A stretch of 64,000 nucleotides of DNA from NCBI RefSeq assembly GCF_002157145.1, contig NZ_CP021361.1, positions 496,001-560,000 of the forward strand, given 5' to 3'. Shown here piece after piece: positions 1 through 9,127 of this stretch; positions within the stretch are counted from its first letter, which is position 1, and every line of letters starts with the position of its first letter. This DNA comes from Acidovorax carolinensis (GTDB taxonomy: Bacteria; Pseudomonadota; Gammaproteobacteria; Burkholderiales; Burkholderiaceae_C). The translations under genes and the position numbers were made by a program. Under the pieces are notes generated by a model. That model was not told the origin of the DNA. It made no database searches and saw only the letters and a list, made by a program, of their open reading frames with translations.

Positions 1-924
1 AAGCCCAGCGAGGCCGAGCGCGCCGAAGCGCGGCAGTTGCTGGAGGGCATTGCCGGAACGCGCGGTTTCTATGAACAGCTGGCGCTGGAAGAGCTGGGCC
101 AGCGCATCACCACGCCGCCCGCGCCCGCGCCGCTAACCGCCGAAGAAAAGGCCGCTGCCCGCGCCAACCCGGGCCTCAACCGCGGCCTTTACGCCATTTT
201 GCTGGGCCTGCGCAGCGAAGGCGTGCGCGAGTGGAACTACACCACCAACCTGCACACTCCCGGCGGCATGGCCGACCGCGAGCTGCTGGCCGCGGCCGAC
301 TTTGCCTGCCAGCGCGAGGTGTGGGACCGCTGCATCAACACCAGCGAACGCACCAAGACCGTCACCGACACCACGCAGCGCTTTCCCACGCCGTTTCGCA
401 ACGCCGTGGTGGAGCGCGCCCAGGGCATCGGCCTGGACCCGGCCTATGTGTATGGCCTGATCCGCCAGGAAAGCCGTTTTGTGATGGATGCGCGCTCGCA
501 TGTGGGTGCCTCGGGCCTCATGCAGGTGATGCCGGCCACGGCCCGCTGGACGGCCCGAAAGATCGGGTTGACGAACTTCACGGCCGACCAGATCAACGAC
601 CACGAAACCAACATCACCATCGGCACGGCCTACCTCAAGCTGGCGCTCGACGATTTCGCCGGTTCCATGCCCATGGCCGCCGCGGCCTACAACGCCGGCC
701 CCGGCCGTCCGCGCAGCTGGCGCAACGGCCCGGTGCTCGACGCCGCCATCTGGGCCGAAAACGTGCCCTTTGCCGAAACGCGCGACTACGTGAAAAAGGT
801 GCTGGCCAACACCACCAACTACGCCGCCATGCTGACGGGCCAGCCACAGTCACTCAAAAGCCGCCTGGGCACGGTGGGGCCGCGCGACGCCACTGCGCCC
901 GAGGTGAACCAGGACCTGCCCTGA
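1..924 (+). CDS. slt: Soluble lytic murein transglycosylase, C-terminal part (5' end outside window)
   Basis: The reading frame is open from base 1, so the gene starts upstream of the window; about 307 residues are visible. The last 180 residues form a Slt-type transglycosylase domain. The catalytic Glu lies in the ESRF motif (codon 469-471), followed by the family signatures GASGLMQVMPATA and AAAYNAGPGRP. Enzymes of this family cleave the MurNAc-GlcNAc bond of peptidoglycan in the periplasm to give 1,6-anhydro ends. The upstream part fits the helical superhelix and linker of Slt70-type proteins. The family is clear; the exact paralogue is not. The stop is followed by a short interspersed repeat. 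Confidence 0.9.
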   Translation, partial: KPSEAERAEARQLLEGIAGTRGFYEQLALEELGQRITTPPAPAPLTAEEKAAARANPGLNRGLYAILLGLRSEGVREWNYTTNLHTPGGMADRELLAAADFACQREVWDRCINTSERTKTVTDTTQRFPTPFRNAVVERAQGIGLDPAYVYGLIRQESRFVMDARSHVGASGLMQVMPATARWTARKIGLTNFTADQINDHETNITIGTAYLKLALDDFAGSMPMAAAAYNAGPGRPRSWRNGPVLDAAIWAENVPFAETRDYVKKVLANTTNYAAMLTGQPQSLKSRLGTVGPRDATAPEVNQDLP

Positions 925-947
925 AGCCCCGCACGCGGGGTGTGAAC

Positions 948-1003
948 GTTTGCTATTGATTGAATAGCTGCTGGCGCTTTCTGCATAAGCGCTAGCGCCT
1001 GTT
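948..1003 (+). repeat. Short interspersed repeat, copy 1
   Basis: This stretch has the pattern GCTATT-n-AATAGCTGCTGGCGC-n-ATAAGCGCTAG. Its two halves can each fold (GCTATT/AATAGC and GCGCTT/AAGCGC). Similar copies lie near 5108-5153, 5899-5952, 10745-10795 and 22440-22486, and related stretches lie inside genes. It occupies the gap between two convergent genes. Confidence 0.65.
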
Positions 1004-1051
1004 TTGGTGCCGGGGTTTTGCTGCTGCTGCGCTGCCCCGCGCCCTGCGGCG

Positions 1052-1981
1052 TCAGGCGTTGTGCAGCCACTCGCCCTGGCGCAGGGCGGCGCCGGACCGC
1101 ACCAGGTCGGCGGCCAGGCTTTGCAGCCAATCGGCCTCGGCCTGGTCGGCAAAGTGGCGGGTGTGCAGCATGCCGAAATAGGGCGTGGCCCGTGCCCAGG
1201 CGAGCAGGTCGGCCAGCGCAATCTGCTGCCATTCGAGCAGCTTGTACTTGAGCAACACCTTGGCGGCGTAGAGCGCATGTTTGGCCGGGTTGCGGGCGAA
1301 GCCGTCCAGGCGGCGGCGGGCGCCGTCCAGGGCGCGGGCCGCGTCGGTAAACACCGGCCCGTGGCCCGGGATCACCACCTGCGGCGCGAGCTTTTCGATC
1401 ACATCGAGCGTGGCGGCCACATCGGCAAAGGCGCTTTCGCCCTCCAGCTCGGGGAAGACCACGCCAAAGCCGTTTTCCCACAGCGCATCGGCCGAGATCA
1501 GGATGCCGTTGTGCGGCTCGAACAGCACCACCGAGTGCGGGTCATGCCCCGGCGCGGCGTGCACCTGCCAGGGCCTGTCGCCCAGCAGCGTGGTGGTGCC
1601 GGGCTGCAGCAAGGTGTCATGGCGAAAGGGCGGGCATTCCTGGCCGGTGGGGATGTAGCTCAGCGCATAGGCGTCCCATTGGCGCACATGCGCGGCCTGC
1701 CCCGGCGGGATGGCGGTTTCAGCGCCCGGCCAGGCCTGCTGCAGCGCGGCGTTGCCGCCGCAGTGGTCGCTGTGCAGGTGGGTGTTGAGGATGCGCTCGA
1801 GCGGCCGCCCCTCCAGCGACGACTGCACCAGCGCCAGCGTTTGCGCACTGTGCGTGCAGTAACCGGTGTCCACCAGCGCCGACCCCGAACGCTGCCCGGC
1901 AAACAGGACATTGTTCGACGACAGCCAGCCGCGTTCAAAAACGGTGATTTCGGGCGGCAGGGCTGATGAATGTTGCGTCAT
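1052..1981 (-). CDS. MBL-fold metallo-hydrolase
   Basis: 309 residues with the metal-binding motif HLHSDH at 68-73, a further His in APGHDPHS (146), Asp in LISADA (165) and His in IPGHGP (207). This is the complete ligand set of a binuclear metallo-beta-lactamase hydrolase. The C-terminal 80 residues look like the helical tail of the LACTB2/glyoxalase II-like branch. The substrate is unknown. It lies 146 bp downstream of the acyl-CoA ligase gene on the same strand, with a hairpin-rich repeat between them, so cotranscription is uncertain. Confidence 0.85.
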   Translation of the reverse strand: MTQHSSALPPEITVFERGWLSSNNVLFAGQRSGSALVDTGYCTHSAQTLALVQSSLEGRPLERILNTHLHSDHCGGNAALQQAWPGAETAIPPGQAAHVRQWDAYALSYIPTGQECPPFRHDTLLQPGTTTLLGDRPWQVHAAPGHDPHSVVLFEPHNGILISADALWENGFGVVFPELEGESAFADVAATLDVIEKLAPQVVIPGHGPVFTDAARALDGARRRLDGFARNPAKHALYAAKVLLKYKLLEWQQIALADLLAWARATPYFGMLHTRHFADQAEADWLQSLAADLVRSGAALRQGEWLHNA

Positions 1982-2009
1982 AAGCTATCAAAGTAGTCGT
2001 TGTTGCCCA

Positions 2010-2145
2010 CGGTGGATGCTACCGGCGCGGCCCAGCCAGCGACCGCCGCGCAAGGGCAGCCCCGCCGCGCTGGCGGTGTCCCCCTTCCCGGCGCAGCCGA
2101 GAGAAGGGGGAAGGCGCCGCAGGCGACTCAGGGGGTTGACCTCAA
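2010..2145 (-). repeat. Hairpin-rich intergenic repeat, copy A
   Basis: Read on the minus strand, this stretch runs from CCCCCTGAGTCGCC through GGGAAGGGGGACACCGCC and GCGCGGCGGTCGCTGGC to GCGCCGG. It matches by eye the copies at 21577-21772 and 59361-59465. It begins inside the 3' end of the acyl-CoA ligase gene, so the repeat provides that gene's TGA stop. Confidence 0.75.
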
Positions 2146-3813
2146 TTCGCGCCGCAGGATCTTGCCGACATTGCTTTTGGGCAGCTCGTCGCGGAACTCG
2201 ATGTACTTGGGGCGCTTGTACCCGGTGAGGTTGGCGTGGCAGTAGTTGGCCACCTCGTCCTCGGTCAGCGCAGGGTCGTTCTTGATCACGAAGACCTTGA
2301 TGGACTCGCCCTGCATGGCATCGGGAATGCCGATGGCCGCGCATTCCACCACGCCGGGGCACAGCGAAATGACCTGCTCCAGTTCGTTGGGGAACACGTT
2401 GAAGCCGCTCACCAGGATCATGTCCTTCTTGCGGTCGATGATGCGCGTGTAGCCCTGTGCGTCCATGATGCCGATGTCGCCCGTGCGCATGAAACCGTCG
2501 GCCGTGAAGGCCAGGGCGTTTTCGGCGGGCTGGTTGTAGTAGCCCGTCATCACGTTGGGGCCGCGGATGCAGATCTCGCCCGATTCACCGAGCGGCAGGT
2601 TGTTGCCCGCGTCGTCCTTAATGGCGATGTCGATGCCCGGCAGCGGCAGGCCGATGGTGCCGCTGAACGCGCTGTTGGTCACGGGGTTGTTGGTGCCGAT
2701 GGCGCAGGTCTCGCTCATGCCCCAGCCTTCGATCATGGTGCTGCCCGTGACCTTTTGCCATTGCTTGGCCGTGCCTTCGCTGGCGGCCATGCCCCCGGCC
2801 TGCGATACGCACAGGTGCGAAAAATCGATCGACTTGAACTGCGGGTTTTGCAGCAGCGCGTTGAACAGCGTGTTCACGGCGGGCAGCATGTGAAAGGGGC
2901 GCTTTTTGAGCACCTCGACGAATTTCGGAATGTCGCGCGGGTTGGGAATCAGCGTGAGGCTGGAGCCCTGGCGGATGGCCAGCAGGCACAGCGTGAGCGC
3001 GAAGATGTGGTACAGCGGCAGCGCGGCAATGCTGTTGGCGCGGCTGAGGTCGCCCACCTTTGACAAGGCGGGTGTGAACCAGGCCTCGGCCTGCAGTGTG
3101 GCGGCCACGATATTGCGGTGGGTCAGCACCGCCCCTTTCGACAGGCCGGTGGTGCCGCCCGTGTATTGCAAGAAGGCGGTGGAGTCGAGCGTGGCCTGGC
3201 TGGGGGCCAGCGTGCGGCGCTCGCCCTGCGCCAGCGCCTTCTTGAACGTGACGACCTTGCGCCCGTTGGACAGGGGCAGCTCGTAGGCCGGCACCATCTT
3301 GGCGAGATGCCGCACGGCAAAGGTGATCCACGGGCCATACACATGGCCCAGCAGGTCGCCCATGGATGCCATCACCACATGCTGCACGGCGGTGTGCTCG
3401 ACGATTTCGCTCAGGGTGTGGGCGAAATTCTCAAGGATCACGATGGCTGTGGCGCCCGAGTCCTTGAGCTGGTGCTCCAGCTCGCGGGCGGTGTAGAGCG
3501 GGTTCACGTTCACGCAGGTGTAGCCGGCGCGCAGCACGGCCGCCATGGTCACGCCAAACTGCGGCACGTTGGGCAGCATGATGGCCACCCGCGCACCGGA
3601 TTCGAGTCCCAGGCCCTGCAGGTAGGCGCCCAGCGCCGCCGACAGGCGATCGAGTTCACCGTAGGACATCCACTGGTCCATGCAGACTGAAAACGGGCTC
3701 GAGGCATGCTTGCGAAAGGATTCTTCCAGCAGGTGCGCCACCGAGCGGTACTGCTCGGGCTGCACATCGTGGGGAACCCCCGGGGGGTAGCTTTTGAGCC
3801 AGATTTTTTCCAT
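2128..3813 (-). CDS. fadD: Long-chain fatty acid--CoA ligase
   Basis: 561 residues from the ATG at 3813, preceded by an AGGAC-type ribosome site; an in-frame ATG at 3861 is less likely because the sequence between is not family-like. The AMP-binding signature YTGGTTGLSKGAV sits at 217-229, followed by GWGMSETCAIG and DRKKDMILVSGFNVFP near the C-terminus. The family activates fatty acids to acyl-CoA through acyl-AMP at the inner membrane, feeding beta-oxidation. The length is typical. The stop codon lies in an intergenic repeat that has run into the gene end. Confidence 0.93.
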   Translation of the reverse strand: MEKIWLKSYPPGVPHDVQPEQYRSVAHLLEESFRKHASSPFSVCMDQWMSYGELDRLSAALGAYLQGLGLESGARVAIMLPNVPQFGVTMAAVLRAGYTCVNVNPLYTARELEHQLKDSGATAIVILENFAHTLSEIVEHTAVQHVVMASMGDLLGHVYGPWITFAVRHLAKMVPAYELPLSNGRKVVTFKKALAQGERRTLAPSQATLDSTAFLQYTGGTTGLSKGAVLTHRNIVAATLQAEAWFTPALSKVGDLSRANSIAALPLYHIFALTLCLLAIRQGSSLTLIPNPRDIPKFVEVLKKRPFHMLPAVNTLFNALLQNPQFKSIDFSHLCVSQAGGMAASEGTAKQWQKVTGSTMIEGWGMSETCAIGTNNPVTNSAFSGTIGLPLPGIDIAIKDDAGNNLPLGESGEICIRGPNVMTGYYNQPAENALAFTADGFMRTGDIGIMDAQGYTRIIDRKKDMILVSGFNVFPNELEQVISLCPGVVECAAIGIPDAMQGESIKVFVIKNDPALTEDEVANYCHANLTGYKRPKYIEFRDELPKSNVGKILRRELRSTP

Positions 3814-4163
3814 GCGGTGTCCTCGGGTGCTCCGGTGGGCAGGTTCTAAGAACGTGTTCACGATCTAGGAAGTGTGGGCCCAGATTGTCGGAGCGGGGGC
3901 GCGGGTTCGGCTATCGGGCTTGTCCTAGGGTGCGTGCCAGTTCCGTCTCGCAGGCGACAGGGTTGGCGTGCAGCAGTCAGCGCATCTGCAGGGTCTCTCG
4001 GTCGTTGCAGAGACCGTGAAAAAACGCCGCAAACCGCGGCGTGGGGGATGCGCAACTCAATGACATCGGCCACGCATTGGCGGACGGGGTGGGCCGTATC
4101 CATGCAGTGCTGAAGGTGCCAGGCCGCACAATGCGGGCTGCTTCATTACAACACCCCGAATCC
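3814..4163. promoter_or_regulatory. Divergent intergenic region between fadD and the alpha/beta hydrolase
   Basis: No gene was found in these 350 bases. The stretch TAAGAACGTGTTCACGATCT at 3847-3866, 34 bases upstream of the fadD start, has GAAC/GTTC arms and resembles a site just after the peptidase gene at 24247-24268. It may be a regulator site. Nothing else was recognised. Confidence 0.35.
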
Positions 4164-5081
4164 ATGAACGCACGCTGGCAGCAAGCCGTGGTGATCTTCA
4201 ACCTGTTGGCCACGATCGCCTGGCTGGCATGGCAGTGGCCCCGCTCGCCGCTGATGGCGCTGGCGGGCGTGGCCGCCGCGTTGGCATTGTTCGGGCTGGT
4301 GCTGGGGCTGCAGTTCGTGACCATGCTGCGTGTGAACCGTTCTGACCCCGCGCCACGGCCGTCATGGCGGCAACTGGCATCGGCCTGGTTGGCCGAGGCA
4401 CGGCTGGCGCTGGTGGTTTTCGGCTGGCGCCAACCCTTTCGCCACAGCGCCGTGCCCGATTGGCTGCCGCCCCTGGCGCCCGGCCAGCGGGCCACGCGAC
4501 GGGGTGTGGTGCTGGTGCACGGCTTTCTGTGCAACCGGGGTTTCTGGTTGCCGTGGATGGCCGCGCTGCGCGAGCGCGGCCATGCGTACGTGGCGGTCAC
4601 GCTGGAGCCCGCCTTTGGCTCGATGGACGACTACGCCGCCACCGTTGACGGCGCAGTGCAGCGTGTGACCGAGGCCACGGGCATGGCGCCGGTGGTGGTG
4701 GGCCACAGCATGGGCGGTCTGGTGGCCCGCGCCTGGCTGCGCTCGCTGGCGCCGGACACCGCCGCTGCGCGCATGCACCGGGTCATCACGCTGGGCACAC
4801 CGCATGGCGGCACCTGGGCGGGGCGCTTCAGCCGCTCGGTCAATGGCCAGCAGATGGCGCTGGGTGGGGATTGGGTGCAGCAGTTGCAGCAGGACGAGCC
4901 TGCAGCCCGCGCGGCCCGGTTTATCTGCTGGTATTCGAATTGCGACAACATCGTTTTTCCTGCGGGGACGGCGATGTTGCTGGGCGCGGATAACCGGTTG
5001 GTGGAGGGGGTGGCGCATATGCAGATGGCGTTTGACCCTGCGGTGATGGGGGCGTGTCTGGAGGAAATTGCGCGGGGATGA
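4164..5081 (+). CDS. Alpha/beta hydrolase, triacylglycerol lipase-like, membrane-anchored
   Basis: 305 residues from the ATG at 4164; earlier in-frame starts (4041, 4131) lack family-like sequence. Two hydrophobic helices at about 8-28 and 30-52 suggest an inner-membrane anchor. The oxyanion motif VVLVHGFLCN is at 115-124, and the nucleophile elbow GHSMGG is at 180-185 with Ser182. ITLGTPHGGTW follows, as in lipase class 2 and PGAP1-like hydrolases. The Asp and His of the triad should lie in the last 70 residues. The substrate is unknown. It stands alone, followed by the large non-coding element. Confidence 0.8.
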   Translation: MNARWQQAVVIFNLLATIAWLAWQWPRSPLMALAGVAAALALFGLVLGLQFVTMLRVNRSDPAPRPSWRQLASAWLAEARLALVVFGWRQPFRHSAVPDWLPPLAPGQRATRRGVVLVHGFLCNRGFWLPWMAALRERGHAYVAVTLEPAFGSMDDYAATVDGAVQRVTEATGMAPVVVGHSMGGLVARAWLRSLAPDTAAARMHRVITLGTPHGGTWAGRFSRSVNGQQMALGGDWVQQLQQDEPAARAARFICWYSNCDNIVFPAGTAMLLGADNRLVEGVAHMQMAFDPAVMGACLEEIARG

Positions 5082-5107
5082 GGTTTTTTTTTGGCGATTT
5101 TTGGCTT

Positions 5108-5952
5108 TAGCGCTTATTTATCAAGCGCTGGTAGCTATTGTTTTGATAGTTAATTCGGAACTTTTTGCTGAGCGCGGAGGCCGGGTCTCGGCCCGGCGGC
5201 CGACTCACTTTTCTTTGCTTTCGCCAAAGAAAAGTAAGCCAAAGAAAGGCAGACCCTCAGTCTGCGACGGGTTTTTGGGGTCAGAGCCCCAATTCACCGA
5301 GCCTTTGGCTCGCCCGGAGGGTGCGGTGCTGTGCACCGCAGTGAAATGGGTGTCTGGCCCCAAAAAACCCCAAACCTGCGGCGGTGCGCTTGCGGGGTGC
5401 GCCGTGGAACTCGCTTTGCGCTGCGCGCGCCGCTCGGACAACCACGGCGAGTCAGATAACGCAAGCATGCGCGCTCCGACGCGCATGCTCACCCCGCAAC
5501 CGCCCCGCCGCAGGCGCAGCCAGAAAGGGTGAGCCATCAAACAGCCATACGGGCCATCGCTGCGCTCGGCCCCACTACGCGGGCGCTAGCGCCGCGTGCT
5601 GCGCAGATTGGACCGAGCGAAGCAATGGCCCGAAGGGATGTCCGGTTGCGGGTTCCCTTCAGGATGCGCCGAGGAGCACAGGTTTTTTGCGGATCAGGGC
5701 TCGCGTCTGTTTGAGTGACGCGAAGCGGCGCGAGTTGAGCGAGACCCCGCCAAAACCGAGCACCGCAGGTTGCCCGCAGCGAAGCGAAGGGACGCAGCGT
5801 GCAAGGTCGCCTTTCTTTTGCTTACTTTTCTTTGGCGAAGCAAAGAAAAGTACCTCGCCCGCCGGGGCGAGACCCGGCCTCCGCCCTCAACAAAAGCACA
5901 GCGCAAGCTACTAAAAAAATAGCTACTAGCGATTGATGAATAAGCGCTACAG
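5108..5952. repeat. Non-coding element with long inverted arms
   Basis: Two opposed arms (about 5108-5251 and 5808-5952) match by eye over most of their length. They share AGGCCGGGTCTCG, then CTTTTCTTTGCTTCGCC, AAAGAAAAGTAAG and AAAGAAAGGC. Each arm ends outside in a short interspersed repeat with ATAAGCGCTA. The 555-base core has further inverted repeats: a perfect 10-bp hairpin at 5464-5489, GTTTTTGGGGTCAGA near 5270 against TCTGGCCCCAAAAAAC near 5352, and 5550-5571 against 5610-5632. Open frames here lack any recognisable protein. It could be a REP-like or MITE-like element or a structured RNA. Confidence 0.7.
5464..5489. repeat. Perfect 10-bp hairpin inside the non-coding element
   Basis: AGCATGCGCG and CGCGCATGCT are separated by six bases. 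No T-run follows, so it does not look like a rho-independent terminator. Confidence 0.7.
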
Positions 5953-5972
5953 GCCGATGCGGATCAAAAAAC

Positions 5973-6812
5973 TCAAGCCGCAACCACCCCCCGCTCATCC
6001 GCCGCAAACTCCGGCAACCCCCTCAGCCGCGCATACATCGGCGCAAAGTCCGCCGCCGTCATGTCAAACAGCTGCTCAAAACTGTCAATCACAAAATACG
6101 TCTGCTGGTAGGTGTCGATCTTGTAGCGCGTGCGCATGGTGCGCTCCAGTTGCAAGGGCAGGCGCTGCGGCTGCGGGCTTTGCACGGCATAGGGCAACTC
6201 GCCCGACGAGCTCAAAATGCCCGCGCCATACGCCCGCAAGCCGCCCGCCTCGCGGATCAGACCGAACTCGATGGTGTACCAATAGAGGCGGCTGAGCATT
6301 TCGCACGCGCCCAGGCCCTGCGCCTTCAGGCCGCCCTGGCCATAGCGCTGCACATAGTCCGCAAACACCGGGTTGAACAGCAGCGGCACATGGCCGAACA
6401 GGTCGTGAAAGATGTCGGGCTCGACGATGTAGTCAAACTCGGCGGGTGTGCGGATCCAGTCCGTTACCGGAAACTTGCGATTCGCCAGCAGCGTGAAAAA
6501 CGGCACCTCGGGGATCAGGCCCGGCACGGCCACGATCTCCCAGCCGGTGGTTTTGTAGAGGCGCTCATTGATCTCTTCAAAACGCGGGATGTGGTCCTTG
6601 ATGCCCAGTGAGGGCAGGGCTGCGATGAACGCCTCGCTCGCCAGTCCCGGCAGCAGGGCCGACTGGCGCTCGTACAGGCGCCGATAAGTGTCATGGTCGG
6701 CGGCGGTGTAGGCCGCAAAGTTCTGCGGGCAGGTGTAGTCGGCGCCCGCGCGGGAATAGTCGCCGCGCGGCGGGCGGGTGCTGGCGCCGTAGACAACGGG
6801 TTCGATGGCCAT
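5973..6812 (-). CDS. phhA: Phenylalanine 4-monooxygenase
   Basis: 279 residues, the usual size of bacterial phenylalanine hydroxylases. The iron ligands are visible as FHDLFGH (His136, His141) and Glu182 in YWYTIEFGL. The family oxidises phenylalanine to tyrosine with tetrahydropterin and O2 in the cytosol. An AGGAG ribosome site lies just before the ATG. The gene is 15 bases downstream of the 4-hydroxyphenylpyruvate dioxygenase gene, so the two probably form a Phe/Tyr degradation operon leading to homogentisate. A pterin carbinolamine dehydratase is not in the window. Confidence 0.96.
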   Translation of the reverse strand: MAIEPVVYGASTRPPRGDYSRAGADYTCPQNFAAYTAADHDTYRRLYERQSALLPGLASEAFIAALPSLGIKDHIPRFEEINERLYKTTGWEIVAVPGLIPEVPFFTLLANRKFPVTDWIRTPAEFDYIVEPDIFHDLFGHVPLLFNPVFADYVQRYGQGGLKAQGLGACEMLSRLYWYTIEFGLIREAGGLRAYGAGILSSSGELPYAVQSPQPQRLPLQLERTMRTRYKIDTYQQTYFVIDSFEQLFDMTAADFAPMYARLRGLPEFAADERGVVAA

Positions 6813-6827
6813 GGTCGGCTCCTGTGC

Positions 6828-7949
6828 TCAGGGCTTCCTGGCTTCGAGCACGCCACGTTCGATCTGGTCACGCTCCAGCGACTCGAACAGCGCCTTGAAG
6901 TTGCCTTCGCCGAAGCCGTCGCGGTAGTCCCCCTTGCGCTGGATGAACTCGAAGAACACCGGGCCCAGCATGGGCGTGGAGAAAATCTGCAGCAGCAGGC
7001 GCGGCGTGCCGTCGGCGGTGGTGCCGTCCAGCAGGATGCCGCGGGCCTGCAGTTCACCGACCGGCTGGCCATGGCCGGGCAGGCGGGTGTCGAGCATCTG
7101 GTAGTAAATGTCGTTGGGGGCGGGTGCCATGGGCACGCCGGCCAGCCCGAGCTTGTCCACCGTGGCCAGGATGTCGTCGCAGATCAGGGCGATGTGCTGG
7201 ATGCCTTCGCCGTTGAACTGCATCAAGAACTCTTCGATCTGGCCACCGCCCTGTTTCGATTCTTCATTCAGCGGGATGCGGATCTTGCCGTCGGGCGCGG
7301 TCATGGCCTTGGAGGTCAGGCCGGTGTATTCGCCCTGGATGTCGAAGTAGCGAATCTCGCGGAAGCCAAACAGCTTTTCGTAGAAGTTGGCCCAAAAACC
7401 CATGCGGCCGCGGTACACGTTGTGCGTGAGGTGGTCGATTTCGTTCAGCCCATGGCCCACGGGGCGGCGGTCCACGCCGTCGATGAACTCAAAGTCGATG
7501 TCGTAGATCGACTTGCCGTCTTCAAACCGGTCGATCAGGTACAGCGGCGCACCGCCGATGCCCTTGATGGCGGGCAGGCGCAGCTCCATCGGGCCGGTGG
7601 GAATTTCGATGGGCTGGGCGCCCAGCGCCAGCGCGCGGTGGTAGGCCTTGTGCGCATCCTTCACGCGAAACGCCAGGCCGCAGGCCGACGGGCCGTGCTC
7701 GGCGCCGAAGTAGGCCGCCTGGCTGTGGGGCTCGCGATTGATGATGAAGTTGATGCCGTTCTGGCGGTACAGCACCACGTCCTTGGAGCGGTGCTTGGCC
7801 ACCAGCGTGAAGCCTAGTTTTTCAAACACCGCCTCCAGCACGCCGGGGGTGGGTGAGGTGAACTCGACGAACTCGAACCCCATCAGGCCCATGGGGTTGT
7901 CCCAGTCTTCGATTTGGGCGGCGGTTTGTTGCGGCAGGGCGGCGTTCAT
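6828..7949 (-). CDS. hppD: 4-hydroxyphenylpyruvate dioxygenase
   Basis: 373 residues from the ATG at 7949, which has a GGAGA site; an upstream in-frame ATG at 7985 is less likely. The three Fe(II) ligands are seen at His173 (IDHLTHNV), His252 (GIQHIAL) and Glu334 (VFFEFIQR). They keep the spacing of the Pseudomonas enzyme as I remember it (161/240/322), shifted by 12. The enzyme converts 4-hydroxyphenylpyruvate to homogentisate and acts directly after the product of the adjacent phhA gene plus transamination. It is first in the operon; the 182 bases upstream should hold the promoter. Confidence 0.97.
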   Translation of the reverse strand: MNAALPQQTAAQIEDWDNPMGLMGFEFVEFTSPTPGVLEAVFEKLGFTLVAKHRSKDVVLYRQNGINFIINREPHSQAAYFGAEHGPSACGLAFRVKDAHKAYHRALALGAQPIEIPTGPMELRLPAIKGIGGAPLYLIDRFEDGKSIYDIDFEFIDGVDRRPVGHGLNEIDHLTHNVYRGRMGFWANFYEKLFGFREIRYFDIQGEYTGLTSKAMTAPDGKIRIPLNEESKQGGGQIEEFLMQFNGEGIQHIALICDDILATVDKLGLAGVPMAPAPNDIYYQMLDTRLPGHGQPVGELQARGILLDGTTADGTPRLLLQIFSTPMLGPVFFEFIQRKGDYRDGFGEGNFKALFESLERDQIERGVLEARKP

Positions 7950-8131
7950 GGGGTGTCTCCGGCATTCGTTGTTGATGAATGTCATGGACTGTAGGCGCGC
8001 ACTGCCTCATGTTTCTGGCGAAATCAAGAGGCTTTCGACTCTAATTTGCAGAAATCTTGCGAATGATCAAATTACGGTGCAGGTTGTCGGCGTTGGTCGG
8101 TCTGGCTGTCCGGCATTTCTGGCGGTGTATA

Positions 8132-9124
8132 TCAGGAGCCCGGGGTGGTCGCGGGGGTTTGGAGCTTGCGCAACGCCAGTGCCGCTTCGACGCGTTGCTG
8201 CTCTTCGGCCGAGAAAAGCTGTTTGCGCAGTTGCTGCAGCGCGGCGCTGTCGTCGCCTTGTTGGGCATGCTGGCTGTACTGGTCGAGCCGCTGCTGCCAG
8301 TGCTGCTCATCCCGGTCGAGTTGGGCCATGGCATGGGCTGCAGCCTCGCCATATTGCGCACTGCGCGCTGCGTGGCGTGTGTAGGGGTCGGTGTTCTGGG
8401 TGTTGAAGGCGGCGGTCTGCGCCGCGGCCGCCATGTGTTCGGTGGCCGCGCTGCGCTCGGCGCGGCGCTCCTTGGATAGCTCGTTGTCGGTGGCCTGCAG
8501 GGCCTGGGCCCGTTGTTCGGGGGTGAGCTGGGTGTTGCGGGCGATCTCCAGGCGCGCCAGGGTGTAGCGGTCGAGTTCTGCCTCGCGGGCGAAGAGGGCG
8601 TCGTATTCGGCACCCTCAAAGTACTGCAGGCGCACCTTGTGGCGTGCTTCCAGGGCATCGCGCACGGCGCGGGGATCGGTGAGGTCCTGCGGCGCGCGCA
8701 ACTGGCCCAGGGCCACGCGGTAGTCCACGTAGCGCTCGGCCAGTGCCAGCGCGCGCGTGGCCAGGGCTTTGGGGAAATGACTGCCAATCAGCGCGGCGAG
8801 GCGCTGTTTGAGCGCGGCCGGGTCGTTGGCGTCGCCTGCTTCCAGCAGCAGGGCTTCCAGCGTGTTGCGCAGGCCATCCACCAGCAGCGGATCCGTGTTG
8901 TCGGACCCGCTGGCGCGTCGATGGGCGAAGTCACTGGTGTCCAGGCGCCAGGCGGTGGCGTGAGCGCCCCGGGTGCCGGTGGGTGCGCCGGCCGCCCCGC
9001 CCGGCGCCTGCCGCTTGTCTCCCGCACCGGGCAATCCCTGGACGCCCAGCCACCAGACCACTGAGGCCGTGGCTACGGCCAGTAGCACGGCGACTGCGGC
9101 CCAGGCGCGGGAGCGCATCACCAT
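8132..9124 (-). CDS. lifO: Lipase-specific foldase (lipase chaperone)
   Basis: 330 residues. An N-terminal membrane helix (about 8-27) is followed by a Pro/Ala/Gly-rich linker and a long helical region, the layout of Lif steric chaperones. The gene starts 3 bases after the lipase stop, the usual lip-lif arrangement. Lif proteins stay anchored in the inner membrane and fold the exported lipase in the periplasm. The hallmark RxxFDYxLSA motif is degenerate: Arg86 is kept, but the FDY positions read Leu89-Glu90-Ala91. Assignment therefore rests on context and architecture as well as sequence. Confidence 0.85.
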   Translation of the reverse strand: MVMRSRAWAAVAVLLAVATASVVWWLGVQGLPGAGDKRQAPGGAAGAPTGTRGAHATAWRLDTSDFAHRRASGSDNTDPLLVDGLRNTLEALLLEAGDANDPAALKQRLAALIGSHFPKALATRALALAERYVDYRVALGQLRAPQDLTDPRAVRDALEARHKVRLQYFEGAEYDALFAREAELDRYTLARLEIARNTQLTPEQRAQALQATDNELSKERRAERSAATEHMAAAAQTAAFNTQNTDPYTRHAARSAQYGEAAAHAMAQLDRDEQHWQQRLDQYSQHAQQGDDSAALQQLRKQLFSAEEQQRVEAALALRKLQTPATTPGS

Positions 9125-9127
9125 GGT

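Noticed and set aside
6693-7817. A 374-codon plus-strand frame across hppD
   Set aside because: Shadow of a certain gene with all three metal ligands in the other strand's frame.
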